DNA of 51,753 nt from Oscillospiraceae bacterium (GCA_031282245.1 JAITEB010000049.1:1-51753); one strand, 5' to 3'. Counted from the first letter of the stretch, positions 17,694-26,773 are shown. Notes: generated by a model not told the origin, from the sequence alone. Numbers and translations: made by a program.

Positions 17694-18930
17694 CTTCTAT
17701 GACCTTGTTATTATAGGCGGAGGCCCCGCCGGGCTTGCCGCGGCGCTTTCGGCTCGGGAAAACGGCCTTGGGAAAATCCTTATTGCGGAGCGGGATAACT
17801 GTCTCGGCGGCATTCTCAACCAGTGCATACACAACGGCTTTGGACTGCATTATTTCAAAGAAGAGCTAACCGGGCCGGAGTATGCCGGGCGTTTTATCAA
17901 AAAGCTTGCCGGCTCCGGTATAGATTGCGCGCTTGACACTATGGTTTTGGAAATTGCGCGGGATAAGAGCGTAAAAATCCTGAACAAAAAAGGCTATCGC
18001 TCAATCGGAGCAGGGAGCGTGATAATTGCGACCGGATGCCGCGAACGCACGCGCGGCGCAATCGCGGTTCCGGGCGAACGCCCCGCCGGGATTTTCACCG
18101 CCGGAACCGCCCAGCGCTATGTAAATATAGAGGGCCTTATGCCCGGCCGGAAAGCGCTGATTCTCGGCTCGGGGGATATCGGCCTGATTATGGCGCGGCG
18201 CATGACGCTGGAAGGCGCGGAAGTCGCCGCCTGCGTGGAGCTTATGCCTTATTCCGGCGGCTTGACGCGCAATATTGTCCAGTGCCTGGAAGATTATAAT
18301 ATTCCGCTTTATCTTTCGCACACGCTGATCGACATCCAGGGCAAAAAGCGCGTCGAACGCGTAATTGCCGCGCGGGTCGATGAAAACCGCAAACCTGTCC
18401 CGGGAAGCGAGAAAGTTTTCGACTGCGACACGGTTTTGCTCTCTGTCGGGCTTATCCCGGAAAACGAGCTTTCGCGCGGGGCGGGAATTGAAATCGACCC
18501 GCGCACAAACGGCGCTTTTGTCTATGAAAATATGGAAACTTCTTCAGAAGGAATTTTTGCCTGCGGGAACGCAGTACACGTGCACGACCTGGCCGACTTT
18601 GTGACGGAAGAAGGCTTCCGCGCCGGGAAAGCCGCCGCCGGGTATATCCTGAAGGGCGGGAAATCTTCCGGCGGCTTTATAAACGTGAATACCGCGGGCG
18701 GCGTCAGCTATACTGTCCCGCAGAGAATCACAACAGAAGCGCTGGAAAGCAAAACGGATTTGTTTTTCCGGGTAAACCGCGTTTTTGGCAGGAGCGAGAT
18801 CCTTGTGCGCGACGGAGAAAATATAATCAGAACCTGCAGGAGGGAGCGCATGTCTCCCGGCGAAATGGAACGCATAAGTCTGCCGCCATGTTCCGTCGGC
18901 GGGCTTACTGTAGAGGCGAAGGAGGTTTAG
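17686..18930 (+). CDS. NAD(P)/FAD-dependent oxidoreductase, partner of the GlpA-like protein
   Basis: This 414-residue flavoprotein has two Rossmann folds: FAD-binding LVIIGGGPAGLAAALSAREN at the N-terminus and NAD(P)H-binding ALILGSGDIGLIMARRMTLE in the middle. GIFACGNAVHVHDLADF is the second FAD motif. It likely passes electrons between NAD(P) and the GlpA-like subunit. I chose ATG at 17686, which overlaps the previous stop by 8 nt and has GGCGGGAAAG upstream; the frame is open further upstream but that would overlap 74 nt. Together with the flanking genes it forms a conserved three-gene unit. Confidence 0.88.
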   Translation: MLDFYDLVIIGGGPAGLAAALSARENGLGKILIAERDNCLGGILNQCIHNGFGLHYFKEELTGPEYAGRFIKKLAGSGIDCALDTMVLEIARDKSVKILNKKGYRSIGAGSVIIATGCRERTRGAIAVPGERPAGIFTAGTAQRYVNIEGLMPGRKALILGSGDIGLIMARRMTLEGAEVAACVELMPYSGGLTRNIVQCLEDYNIPLYLSHTLIDIQGKKRVERVIAARVDENRKPVPGSEKVFDCDTVLLSVGLIPENELSRGAGIEIDPRTNGAFVYENMETSSEGIFACGNAVHVHDLADFVTEEGFRAGKAAAGYILKGGKSSGGFINVNTAGGVSYTVPQRITTEALESKTDLFFRVNRVFGRSEILVRDGENIIRTCRRERMSPGEMERISLPPCSVGGLTVEAKEV

Positions 18931-18933
18931 CGC

Positions 18934-19275
18934 GTGAAAGAATTTGTTTGCATCGTCTGTCCAAAGGGCTGCCGCCTTCGCGTTGACGAGGAGAGCGGGA
19001 AAGTCAGCGGGAATTCCTGCGGGCGCGGCGAGGAATACGGCAGAAACGAGGCCATGAATCCCGTCCGGTTTATATGCTCGACCGTCAGGATAGAGGGCGC
19101 GCAATACCGGCGCTGTCCTGTCAAAACGGAAAAACCGATTCCTAAAGCCCGCATTTTTGACGCCATGAAAACGCTGGAGGATGTCCGCCTGAAATCCCCT
19201 GTGGCTGTGGGAGATATTGCCGCGCGGGATGTCTGCGGGCTTGGGATTGATTTTGTCGTCACAAGGGCTATGTAG
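18934..19275 (+). CDS. DUF1667 protein, small cysteine-rich subunit of the flavoprotein unit
   Basis: This 113-residue protein matches the DUF1667 family: N-terminal CIVCPKGCRLRVDEE, then GNSCGRGEEYGRNE and RRCPVKTEKPIPK. The conserved cysteines (in CxxCxxxC, SCGRG and RCPV) suggest an iron-sulfur or zinc site, and the family is nearly always next to GlpA/GlpB-like flavoproteins. The exact role is not known; an electron-transfer subunit is the likely reading. It begins with GTG, with AAGGAGG 8 nt upstream, and follows the previous stop by 3 nt. Confidence 0.9.
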   Translation: MKEFVCIVCPKGCRLRVDEESGKVSGNSCGRGEEYGRNEAMNPVRFICSTVRIEGAQYRRCPVKTEKPIPKARIFDAMKTLEDVRLKSPVAVGDIAARDVCGLGIDFVVTRAM

Positions 19276-19335
19276 CGCAAGCGCGAATTACTGTCTGGAC
19301 CCATACGTTCAAACGGGAAGTCCCTACAGAAAATA

Positions 19336-19373
19336 AATGCAGAGGTGGTTTAAAAATCCGCCCCTGCATTTTT
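19336..19373 (+). terminator. Terminator of the flavoprotein operon
   Basis: AATGCAGAGGTGG (19336-19348) pairs with CCGCCCCTGCATT (19358-19370), 13 bp with one mismatch and one wobble, followed by TTTTT on the plus strand. The opposite strand is also T-rich, so it may end glnN too. Confidence 0.75.
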
Positions 19374-19394
19374 GCGATTATTCATAAAAAGAGA

Positions 19395-21482
19395 TCAGAC
19401 TTTATAGAGCAAATCGCCGTAAGTCGGGAACGGCCAGTATTTTTCGCCGACAAGCAGCTCAAGTTTGTCCGCAACTTCGCGGACGGCGGCCATGCCGGTG
19501 AAAACCCTGTCGCGGTAATAGACCGCAAGCTCAATGCCTTCGCCTTCCGCGCCGTCAACGGCTTTTTGGAGAATATCAATTTTGCCGGCCAGTTCGTCGC
19601 TGAGCGCGGCGACTTTTACAAGAACGCTTTCTTCGGCCTTTACGCTTACGCCCAGCGGCTTCTTCACGCCGATAAGCTCCGCAAGGTCTTTCTGATAGGC
19701 AAACACGGCCGGGACAATATCTTTGCTGGCAATATCAAGCACGGTCAGAGCCTCTATATTGATGGTTTTGATATACGCCTCCACATAGATCTCATAGCGG
19801 GACTTGACCTCGACGGGGGTGAAAATGCCGTGCTTATCCAGAAGCGCGATATTTTTTTCTTCAAGATAAGAGGGAAGCGCCTCAACGGTGTTCTTGAGGT
19901 TGGGCAGGCCGCGGCTGGCGGCAATCTCCGGCCACTCGGAAGAATAGTTGTTGCCGTTGTAAATTACGCGCCTGTGGGCGACAAGCTCTTTTTTGATAAG
20001 AGCTTTGACGGCGCCGGAAAAATCCTCGGCTTTTTCGAGAGTGTCGGCGAACTGCGCGAAAGCTTCGGCGGCGATTGCGTTTAAAACAGTGTTGCAGTCC
20101 GCAATGGAAGCGGACGAACCGGGCATTCTGAACTCGAACTTGTTTCCGGTGAAGGCAAAAGGAGAAGTTCTGTTCCGGTCGGTGTTGTCTTTACGCAGAG
20201 AGGGCAAAGTGGACGCGCCGATTTTCAGGTGATGGCTGCCCGCTTCCTCAATGCCCGAGCCGTTCTCAATAGAATCAATAATAGACTCAACCTGCTCGCC
20301 GACAAAAACGGAAATAATAGCCGGGGGCGCTTCGTTTGCGCCAAGGCGGTGATCGTTGCCGGGGGTCGCGACCGTCACGCGCAGCAGGTCTGCATACTCG
20401 TCGACGGCTTTAATAATAGCCGCCAGAAAAAGCAGAAAACGGTCGTTGTTTTTGGGATCCCTGCCCGGCTCAAGAAGATTTTCTCCCTCGAAAGTCGCAA
20501 TGCTCCAGTTGTTGTGCTTGCCGGAACCGTTGATGCCGTCAAAAGGTTTTTCATGAATCAGGCAGACAAGCCCGTGATGCCCGGCGATCTTCTTCAGCGT
20601 GTCCATAACAAGCTGGTTATGATCTGTAGAAATATTTGAAGTGTTATAAATGCAGGCAAGCTCGTGCTGGGCGGGGGCAACCTCGTTGTGCTTTGTCTTT
20701 GCGCTTACGCCCAGTTTCCAGAGAACCTCGTCAACCTCGCGCATGTAGTTTGAAATGCGCTCTTTCAGGCTGCCGAAATAATGGTCCTCCATTTCCTGCC
20801 CTTTCGGGGGCTTCGCGCCGAAAAGCGTGCGGCCAGCGTAAATCAAGTCTTTGCGCTTTTTATAATTTTCAGCGTCAATCAGGAAATATTCCTGCTCCGG
20901 CCCGACGGTCGTGACGACGCGCTGGGTTTCAACGCCGAAAAGCTTAAGCAGGCGCTTTGCCTGAACGTCAACAGCGTCCATAGAGCGCAGAAGAGGGGTC
21001 TTTTTGTCCAGCGCCTCGCCGGAATAAGAACAGAAAGCCGTTGGGATGTAGAGCGTGCCGTCTTTGACAAAAGCATAGGATGTGCAGTCCCAGGCAGTGT
21101 AGCCCCTGGCCTCAAAAGTGGCGCGAAGGCCGCCGGAGGGGAAAGAGGACGCGTCCGGCTCGCCCTTGATAAGTTCTTTGCCGGAGAATTCCATAATTAC
21201 ATCGCCGTCATGAGTGGGCGCGATAAACGCGTCGTGCTTTTCGGCCGTGATTCCGGTCATAGGCTGGAACCAATGCGTATAATGCGTCGCTCCGTGCTCG
21301 ATTGCCCAATCCTTCATTGCGCTTGCCACGACGTCGGAGATTTTTTTGTCGATAGGCGCGCCGGTATCAATAGTGTTTTTCAGCGATTTGTAAACCGATT
21401 TTGGCAAGCGCTCTTTCATGATATCGTCGCCAAAGACGTTTGTGCCAAAAATATCGGCGGCCTTGAATGCTCTTTCTGCCAT
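19395..21482 (-). CDS. glnN: Glutamine synthetase, type III
   Basis: The 695-residue length and sequence are those of GSIII, which makes glutamine from glutamate, ammonia and ATP. It has [17 protein letters not shown] and [20 protein letters not shown] near the N-terminus, [31 protein letters not shown], and [12 protein letters not shown] of the active site. The start has GGAGGGTT upstream. It lies last in the unit gatC-gatA-gatB-aspS-glnN, 95 nt after aspS. In this place it supplies the glutamine used by GatCAB, so co-regulation by nitrogen or glutamine would make sense. Confidence 0.97.
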   Translation of the reverse strand: MAERAFKAADIFGTNVFGDDIMKERLPKSVYKSLKNTIDTGAPIDKKISDVVASAMKDWAIEHGATHYTHWFQPMTGITAEKHDAFIAPTHDGDVIMEFSGKELIKGEPDASSFPSGGLRATFEARGYTAWDCTSYAFVKDGTLYIPTAFCSYSGEALDKKTPLLRSMDAVDVQAKRLLKLFGVETQRVVTTVGPEQEYFLIDAENYKKRKDLIYAGRTLFGAKPPKGQEMEDHYFGSLKERISNYMREVDEVLWKLGVSAKTKHNEVAPAQHELACIYNTSNISTDHNQLVMDTLKKIAGHHGLVCLIHEKPFDGINGSGKHNNWSIATFEGENLLEPGRDPKNNDRFLLFLAAIIKAVDEYADLLRVTVATPGNDHRLGANEAPPAIISVFVGEQVESIIDSIENGSGIEEAGSHHLKIGASTLPSLRKDNTDRNRTSPFAFTGNKFEFRMPGSSASIADCNTVLNAIAAEAFAQFADTLEKAEDFSGAVKALIKKELVAHRRVIYNGNNYSSEWPEIAASRGLPNLKNTVEALPSYLEEKNIALLDKHGIFTPVEVKSRYEIYVEAYIKTINIEALTVLDIASKDIVPAVFAYQKDLAELIGVKKPLGVSVKAEESVLVKVAALSDELAGKIDILQKAVDGAEGEGIELAVYYRDRVFTGMAAVREVADKLELLVGEKYWPFPTYGDLLYKV

Positions 21483-21577
21483 TTTTATAACCCTCCAAAT
21501 AAATAATTTTTTAAATACGCCGGATTTTCCGCATATTGCAAAAGCGGCAAAACCCGGTATACTAAACCGGATCTGTT

Positions 21578-22882
21578 CTAAGGATCCAGACGGTTTACGT
21601 CGCGCGGGAAAAGGCTGGCCTGGCGCACATTGGGCAAATTCAGCAGCTTCATGACAAGCCGTTCATGCCCGATGCCCGCCCCGCCGTGGGGAGGTATGCC
21701 GTATTTGTGCGCCTCCAGATAAGCCCCAAGTTCTTCCGGCTTTATATTATAACGCGCGCATTTCTGAATTTGTTCCTGATAGCCGTGAATACGCTGGCTG
21801 CCGGTTGTTATCTCAAGCCCCCGGAAAAGCAGATCAAAACTTAAGGCAAGCTTTGGGTTCTCCGGGTCGTCCATCGTATAAAAGGGCCGCTTTGCCGAGG
21901 GAAAATGCGAGACAAAAATAAATTCGCTCCCGAAATTTTCCTGTGAATACTTGCACAGCTTAAGCTCGTCGTCAGGATCCAAATCCGCTTTCGGGCGGGT
22001 TTCTTTAAGAATATCCATGGCTTCGACAAAAGTCACCGCGGGGATTGTCCCCGGCTTCGGAATTTCGGCGCACAGCATGTCAAGCTCGTAGGCGCAATCG
22101 CGGGCGACGTTCTCAAGCATACGGTTTATAAAGCCCGTTTCCGTTTCCATAATATCATACATGCTGTCTATATAGCCCATCTCGAAATCCAGGCCGATAT
22201 ACTCGTTCAGGTGCCGGGAAGTATTGTGCTTTTCCGCGCGGAAAACCGGGCCGATCTCGAAAACGCGCTCAAACAGAGCGACGCCGGTCTGCTTGTAAAA
22301 CTGCGGCGATTGCGACAGATAAGCCGGGCGGTCGAAATATTCAAGGCCGAATAAAGTCGCCCCGCCTTCCGCCCCGGCCATCACTATTTTTGGCGAGTGA
22401 ATTTCCGTAAATTTATTCTCAATCATGAAATCCCGGAAGGCGGACTCCACCGCCTGGCTGACGTGAAAAACCGCCCGTTCTTTCGGGTTGCGCAGCGCGA
22501 CGCTTCTGTGGTCTAAATTGGCGTCCAGCGAACATCCAAGGCTCCGCTGAGAAATTTTCAGAGGGAATTCCTCGCTTGCGCCGCTCAGCGCCTTCCAGCC
22601 GCTCAGGACAATTTCATGGCCGAGAGGGGCCTTTGGCTGGGCGCGGACAAGCCCGCAGAACTCGCCGTAACAGCCGTCGCGAAGGCCGTCAATGCCGTTT
22701 TTACAGTCCGGATTCCACAAAGCCTGAAGCAGATAACGCCCGGTTCTCAAGATTATAAAAGCAAAACCGCTCATTTTGCGAACCCTGTGCACACAGGCCT
22801 GAACAGTGACTTCCCGGCCTTCTGATTCCCCAATCAGGGCGGGGTCGAAATACGGCTTTTGCCCGCCGCTTATTTTTTTCAA
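21578..22882 (-). CDS. aspS: Archaeal-type, probably non-discriminating aspartyl-tRNA synthetase
   Basis: The protein (about 434 residues) is a class IIb synthetase of the archaeal AspRS type: OB-fold at the N-terminus, catalytic domain with motif 2 [20 protein letters not shown] and motif 3 [19 protein letters not shown]. It lacks the GAD insertion of bacterial AspRS. Two positions that decide tRNA choice in archaeal enzymes read His ([10 protein letters not shown]32) and Pro (PKAPLGHE, P86), where discriminating enzymes have Trp and Lys. That predicts charging of both tRNA(Asp) and tRNA(Asn), to be corrected by GatCAB encoded just upstream. The best start is TTG at 22882 with TGGAGA 7 nt upstream; a TTG at 22924 is also in frame. 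Confidence 0.9.
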   Translation of the reverse strand: MKKISGGQKPYFDPALIGESEGREVTVQACVHRVRKMSGFAFIILRTGRYLLQALWNPDCKNGIDGLRDGCYGEFCGLVRAQPKAPLGHEIVLSGWKALSGASEEFPLKISQRSLGCSLDANLDHRSVALRNPKERAVFHVSQAVESAFRDFMIENKFTEIHSPKIVMAGAEGGATLFGLEYFDRPAYLSQSPQFYKQTGVALFERVFEIGPVFRAEKHNTSRHLNEYIGLDFEMGYIDSMYDIMETETGFINRMLENVARDCAYELDMLCAEIPKPGTIPAVTFVEAMDILKETRPKADLDPDDELKLCKYSQENFGSEFIFVSHFPSAKRPFYTMDDPENPKLALSFDLLFRGLEITTGSQRIHGYQEQIQKCARYNIKPEELGAYLEAHKYGIPPHGGAGIGHERLVMKLLNLPNVRQASLFPRDVNRLDP

Positions 22883-22942
22883 ATTTATTTCTCCATTCTC
22901 TCTAAAAAATCGCAAAGTTCTCAATCCGCAGAGGCGGCCGGA

Positions 22943-24370
22943 TTACCCGTCAAGCGTCTTTATAAGCGCGTCTTTGAGCGCCTGCGGGCTGGCCCTGCCC
23001 TTAAGATAGCGGTTGCATTGCCCCATCAGGAAGCCGAACACCTTCTTTTCGCCGGATTTATATTGAGCAAATGCCTTCGGCTGTTCGGCCAAAACCCGCC
23101 TGATTACAGAAACAATCGCGTCCGCGTCGTCTTCTATGCCAAGTCCGTTCTCTTTGATAATTGCCCGCGGGGTTTTGCCGCCGGCGAACATCTCAATCAG
23201 GACGGTTTTTGCGTCGGCCTTTGTGATGCGCCCGCCCTCCCGCTCTTTCAGCAGATACACAAGCTCCGCCGGAGGGAACGGAATCCCCGCGTTTTCGCCC
23301 GCGTCCTTGAGAATCCTGAAAATATCGACCAGTATACAGGCCGCCACAAGCTTCGGATTCGGGAATTCTTTAATGCATTCTTCAAAATAATCAGAAATGG
23401 CAATATTTTCTGTCAGGTTGCGGCTGTCCATCTCGCTCAGGCCGTATTCTTTTGTATATTTTTCCAGGCGCGCGTCCGGCAGAACCGGAAGCGTCCCCCG
23501 GATTTCTTCGATTTTTGCGCCGCTAAGCGAAACCGGCGGAATGTCCGGGTCGGGAAAATAGCGGTAGTCGTGCGCGTCTTCTTTGGAACGCAGGGATTTA
23601 GTTTTGCCGGTATTTTCGTTAAAGCCGCGCGTTTCCTGAACCACCCTGCCGCCGCTTTGCAAAATTTCGCTTTGGCGCTTTATCTCGAATTCGACGGCGC
23701 GCATAATAGATTTAGTCGAATTGAGGTTTTTAATCTCCGCGCGAGTGCCCAAAACCGGCGAAGTCTCTTCCCGCAAAGAAATATTCACGTCCGCCCGAAG
23801 CGAACCCTGTTCCATACGGCAGTCCGAAACCCCGGCGTAGCGCAGAAAAAGGCTTACCCGCTTCACAAAATTTGCGGCCTCCTCCGCACTGGACATATCC
23901 GGCTCGGTGACTATCTCAATCAGGGGCACGCCGCACCTGTTGTAATCCGCAAGGCTTAAATCAAGAAAAGCATCGTGGCTGAGCTTGCCCGCGTCTTCTT
24001 CAAGGTGAATGTGGTTTATCCTGACAAATTTTTCGCGGCCGTCCGAAAGCTTTATTTTCAGCCCGCCGCCTGTGCACAGCGGCTGGTAAAGCTCTGAAAT
24101 CTGATAGGCTTTGGGCAAATCCGGGTAAAAATAATTTTTGCGGTCGAATTCCGAATGCCCGTTTATTTTACAGCCCAGCGCAAGCCCGGCTTTTGCGGCG
24201 AATTCTATCGCCTTTTGGTTAAGCGCCGGGAGAGTTCCGGGAAGCCCCATGCACACCGGGCAAACGCGGGTGTTTTCGCTTCCCCCGAAAGAGTTCGCGC
24301 AAGCGCAGAAAACTTTTGAATCCGTAAGCAATTCACAGTGTATCTCAAGCCCTATCGTCGGCACTAACAT
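22943..24370 (-). CDS. gatB: Asp/Glu-tRNA amidotransferase subunit B
   Basis: The 475-residue GatB binds misacylated tRNA and activates the carboxyl group with ATP. The N-terminal IGLEIHCELLTDSKVFCACA has zinc-site cysteines, continued by NTRVCPVCMGLPGTLP. EFDRKNYFYPDLPKAYQISE and DYNRCGVPLIEIVTEPDMSS are family signatures, and the C-terminal GatB/YqeY tail domain is present (FLMGQCNRYLKGRASPQALK). I chose ATG at 24370, which overlaps the gatA stop by 7 nt with GGGAGGG upstream; an in-frame ATG at 24388 is less likely. It acts with GatA and GatC to make Asn-tRNA(Asn) and/or Gln-tRNA(Gln). Confidence 0.97.
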   Translation of the reverse strand: MLVPTIGLEIHCELLTDSKVFCACANSFGGSENTRVCPVCMGLPGTLPALNQKAIEFAAKAGLALGCKINGHSEFDRKNYFYPDLPKAYQISELYQPLCTGGGLKIKLSDGREKFVRINHIHLEEDAGKLSHDAFLDLSLADYNRCGVPLIEIVTEPDMSSAEEAANFVKRVSLFLRYAGVSDCRMEQGSLRADVNISLREETSPVLGTRAEIKNLNSTKSIMRAVEFEIKRQSEILQSGGRVVQETRGFNENTGKTKSLRSKEDAHDYRYFPDPDIPPVSLSGAKIEEIRGTLPVLPDARLEKYTKEYGLSEMDSRNLTENIAISDYFEECIKEFPNPKLVAACILVDIFRILKDAGENAGIPFPPAELVYLLKEREGGRITKADAKTVLIEMFAGGKTPRAIIKENGLGIEDDADAIVSVIRRVLAEQPKAFAQYKSGEKKVFGFLMGQCNRYLKGRASPQALKDALIKTLDG

Positions 24371-25839
24371 GATATGCAGCCCTCCCATACTTTTGGAGCC
24401 CGCCAGTCGAACGAGCGCTCAAACGCGTCGGCAAGCTGGATGATTACGGCCTCGCTGAAAGGCCGTCCTATAATCGAAAGCCCTATCGGAAGGCCGTTGC
24501 CGTAAGCGCAGGGGGTGGAAATCGCGGGCAGACCCGCCAGGTTAACCGTGACCGTGCATATATCGGCGACATACATCTGGACGGGATTATTTACCTGTTC
24601 GCCGATTTTATACGCGACTGTCGGGGCGGTTGGGGCCAAAACGGCGTCGTAAGCCTTGAAAATCTCGTTATACTGGTATTTCAGACGGTTCTTGAGATAA
24701 ACCGCTTTTTTATAATAATCGTCGTAATAACCGCTTGAGAGCGCGTAAGCGCCCAAAAGTATGCGCCGCTTGACCTCCCAGCCGAAGCCTTCCATGCGGG
24801 ACTTTCTCACAAGCTCGTGATAGTCTGCATAGCCGCTTGCGCGGTAGCCGTATTTTATTCCGTCAAAACGCGCAAGGTTTGAACTTGCCTCGGCGCAGGC
24901 TATAAGATAATACGCGGGAATGGCCCTGTTTATTTCCGGAAGCGAAACCGTCCCGACAATCGCGCCGTTTTCCCGGAAAAACCGCGCGGCTTTTTCAACC
25001 GCGAGGCGCACGGCTTCGTCCGTGCCTTCGCCCATCAGCTCGCTGACAAGCGCAAGTCTTTTGCCCTTCAGACTTTGGCCGATAAGCCGGTTGAAATCTT
25101 CGCCTGTTCCGGCAAGGCTTGTCGCGTCGCGCGGATCCCGTCCGGCGACCGCGTTAAGTATAAGCCCGCAATCCTCGGCGCTGTTGGCGATCGGGCCTAT
25201 CTGATCCAGCGAGCTTGCAAAAGCCACAAGCCCGTAGCGCGAAACCGCGCCATAGGTCGGTTTAAGGCCGGTAACGCCGCAGAAAGCCGCGGGCTGCCGG
25301 ATTGAGCCGCCCGTGTCGGAGCCAAGCGCCCCCGCGCATATCCCGGAAGAAACCGCCGCCGCCGCGCCGCTTGACGAGCCGCCCGGCACACAGTCCGTAT
25401 TATAGGGGTTTCTTGTCGCGCCGTAATAAGAAGTCTCTCCGGAGCCGCCCATTGCGAATTCGTCCATGTTCGCCTTTGCGATTTTGACGGCCCCGAGAGC
25501 ATTCAGTTTTTCTATAACAGTGGCGTTATACGGCGGAATAAAATCGCTGAGCATTTTTGAGGCGCAGCTTGTTAAAACGCCCTTTGTGCAGATATTGTCT
25601 TTGATAATAATGGGAATCCCCGTCAGCGGGGAAGCCTTGCCTTCGGCAAAAAGCTTTTCCGCTGTATAAATATCCCCGTCCGGGCTGTCTATAACCGTTA
25701 CGCAGGAATTAATTTCAGGATTTAATTTTTTCGCCCTGCCGATATAAAGCTCCGTCACTTCCCGCACAGAAGCTTTCTTCCCCTCGTAAAGCTTCCTGAT
25801 TGCGGAAACAGCGCTTCTCTCTTGCTGTGATTGATTCAT
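24364..25839 (-). CDS. gatA: Asp/Glu-tRNA amidotransferase subunit A
   Basis: The 491-residue GatA is the glutaminase of the complex and releases ammonia from glutamine for GatB. It belongs to the amidase-signature family: the Ser-cisSer-Lys triad is visible as K80 (PIIIKDNIC), S155 in PGGSSSGAAA and S179 in GSDTGGSIRQPA, each one residue offset from the Staphylococcus enzyme. GGGGGA lies upstream of the ATG. gatC ends 18 nt before it and gatB overlaps its 3' end, a compact three-gene operon. Confidence 0.97.
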   Translation of the reverse strand: MNQSQQERSAVSAIRKLYEGKKASVREVTELYIGRAKKLNPEINSCVTVIDSPDGDIYTAEKLFAEGKASPLTGIPIIIKDNICTKGVLTSCASKMLSDFIPPYNATVIEKLNALGAVKIAKANMDEFAMGGSGETSYYGATRNPYNTDCVPGGSSSGAAAAVSSGICAGALGSDTGGSIRQPAAFCGVTGLKPTYGAVSRYGLVAFASSLDQIGPIANSAEDCGLILNAVAGRDPRDATSLAGTGEDFNRLIGQSLKGKRLALVSELMGEGTDEAVRLAVEKAARFFRENGAIVGTVSLPEINRAIPAYYLIACAEASSNLARFDGIKYGYRASGYADYHELVRKSRMEGFGWEVKRRILLGAYALSSGYYDDYYKKAVYLKNRLKYQYNEIFKAYDAVLAPTAPTVAYKIGEQVNNPVQMYVADICTVTVNLAGLPAISTPCAYGNGLPIGLSIIGRPFSEAVIIQLADAFERSFDWRAPKVWEGCISC

Positions 25840-25857
25840 TCTCTTTTTTCGGTCCCC

Positions 25858-26133
25858 CTATTCCATAATTTTCGGAACAGTAAAGCAGTTGTTCTGCGGC
25901 TCGCGGGCGTTTTGCAGGGCTTCTTCCACTTTGAGCGAAGGCGCTGAAACGTCCGGACGCAGGTTCTCGAAGCTAACTCCCTCTTCCGGAGGGAAGGGCA
26001 GGATTTCCACAGATTTAATACTGTCCATAAGCCCGACAATCTGGGACATCTGATTTATGACTGTTTTGATTTCGTCAGGTTGGGCACCAAGTTTGCCCAG
26101 CGCGCACAGGCGCTGGAATAATTGCGCGTCCAT
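25858..26133 (-). CDS. gatC: Asp/Glu-tRNA amidotransferase subunit C
   Basis: This 91-residue protein is the small GatC subunit that wraps around GatA and stabilises the GatAB complex. It has the typical start with a helical segment LCALGKLGAQPDEIKTVINQ, then MDSIKSVEILPFPP and the C-terminal NCFTVPKIME. Length is normal (about 95). GGGAGTGAG precedes the ATG. It is the first gene of gatC-gatA-gatB-aspS-glnN, 89 nt downstream of a leader terminator. Confidence 0.95.
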   Translation of the reverse strand: MDAQLFQRLCALGKLGAQPDEIKTVINQMSQIVGLMDSIKSVEILPFPPEEGVSFENLRPDVSAPSLKVEEALQNAREPQNNCFTVPKIME

Positions 26134-26221
26134 TCTCTCTCACTCCCGTTTTTTTATAGTCTTTACAAATATACAGAAAATTTTCGCCCATATCAAGCAT
26201 TCAGCCCGAAAAAGTCCGAAA

Positions 26222-26297
26222 ATAAACAAAAAAAGCGCCATAGACGCAGGGAACCTTTGCCCCTGACAAACAGCGCCGTTGCCATCCGAACAGAATT
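26222..26297 (-). promoter_or_regulatory. Attenuator-like leader RNA of the gatCAB-aspS-glnN operon
   Basis: The predicted minus-strand transcript starts near 26297. Possible stems are GGCAA/TTGTC, CAGGG/CCCTG (loop GCAAAGGTT) and a terminal GCGTC-TAT-GGCGC hairpin followed by seven T residues (26228-26234). A terminator placed ~65 nt after the start and 90 nt before gatC suggests regulated termination. I see no T-box AGGGTGG motif. Given the operon, a glutamine- or nitrogen-linked signal is a reasonable guess, not a demonstrated one. Confidence 0.5.
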
Positions 26298-26303
26298 TTT
26301 ATA

Positions 26304-26332
26304 ATTATAGCACTTTTTTGGAATATGAGCAA
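26304..26332 (-). promoter_or_regulatory. Promoter of the gatCAB-aspS-glnN operon
   Basis: On the minus strand, TTGCTC (26327-26332), a 17-bp spacer and TATAAT (26304-26309). Confidence 0.75.
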
Positions 26333-26403
26333 TTGGTATTTTATATATAATACGCCGAAAGCGGCGGCTTTAATTTATGAAAAATTTGAAAAAAATAAAT
26401 GAA

Positions 26404-26598
26404 CAAAAAGCAGTCCGGAGACAGCCGACCGAGCTGTCTCCGGCGGGAGAGGGAAAAGAGAATAAATTATATGCAAGCGCCCTTTTGGGGAAAGGGCGGA
26501 GACGCGGTCACGGCAAATATAAAAAAGCCGCAAACGTTCCACAATATTTCATGGACATTCACAGCCTCTTTGCTGGATTAAAATATTAAATTATTATG
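26404..26598 (-). ncRNA. Candidate free-standing structured ncRNA, about 195 nt
   Basis: A strong promoter directly precedes it and a strong terminator ends it: CCGGAGACAGC/GCTGTCTCCGG (11 bp, 26415-26443) followed by a TTTTT run. Between them, possible stems on the minus strand are GCAA/TTGC enclosing ATGTCCA/TGGAACGT, CGGC/GCCG, and CGCCCTTT/AAAGGGCG (26478-26498). No credible coding sequence fits; a 31-codon GTG frame and a 16-codon ATG frame are present but look incidental. Its size matches 6S RNA, but I could not confirm the 6S fold, and the family is unknown to me. It is not part of the gatC transcript, which has its own promoter downstream. Confidence 0.6.
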
Positions 26599-26604
26599 TT
26601 AATC

Positions 26605-26633
26605 ATGATAACACGCAAAATCCTTCCTGTCAA
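26605..26633 (-). promoter_or_regulatory. Strong promoter of the candidate ncRNA
   Basis: Consensus TTGACA (26628-26633), a 17-bp spacer and TATCAT (26605-26610) on the minus strand. It is the best -35 box I found in the window. Confidence 0.75.
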
Positions 26634-26705
26634 TATTAAAAACAGCAAAAATCAGCGCAAAAACATTTATTTTTTTAGTGAATTCAGAAAATAAAAAATA
26701 AAAAA

Positions 26706-26724
26706 CCGCGATTTTAGGGCGCGG
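26706..26724 (-). terminator. Terminator of the DUF368 gene
   Basis: CCGCG (26706-26710) and CGCGG (26720-26724) form a stem followed on the minus strand by a long T-rich run (TTTTTTATTTTTTATTTT). It lies 50 bp past the stop codon. Confidence 0.7.
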
Positions 26725-26773
26725 AGGCGAAATTTGTTCATCCCTGCACGCAGACTATGAGTAAAATAAAGGG

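Noticed and set aside
16305-23959. Several long antisense frames (for example 16305-17402 minus and 22859-23959 plus)
   Set aside because: They are mirror frames of GC-rich genes with strong family matches, have Arg/Pro/His-rich composition and no ribosome binding sites or domains.
26134-26300. T-box leader upstream of gatC
   Set aside because: No AGGGTGG-type T-box sequence or specifier-stem layout is visible.
26377-26589. A 70-codon plus-strand frame and 31- and 16-codon minus-strand frames over the candidate ncRNA
   Set aside because: They cross the terminator hairpins, have poor or badly spaced ribosome binding sites and no recognisable domains. The promoter-terminator layout fits an RNA gene better.
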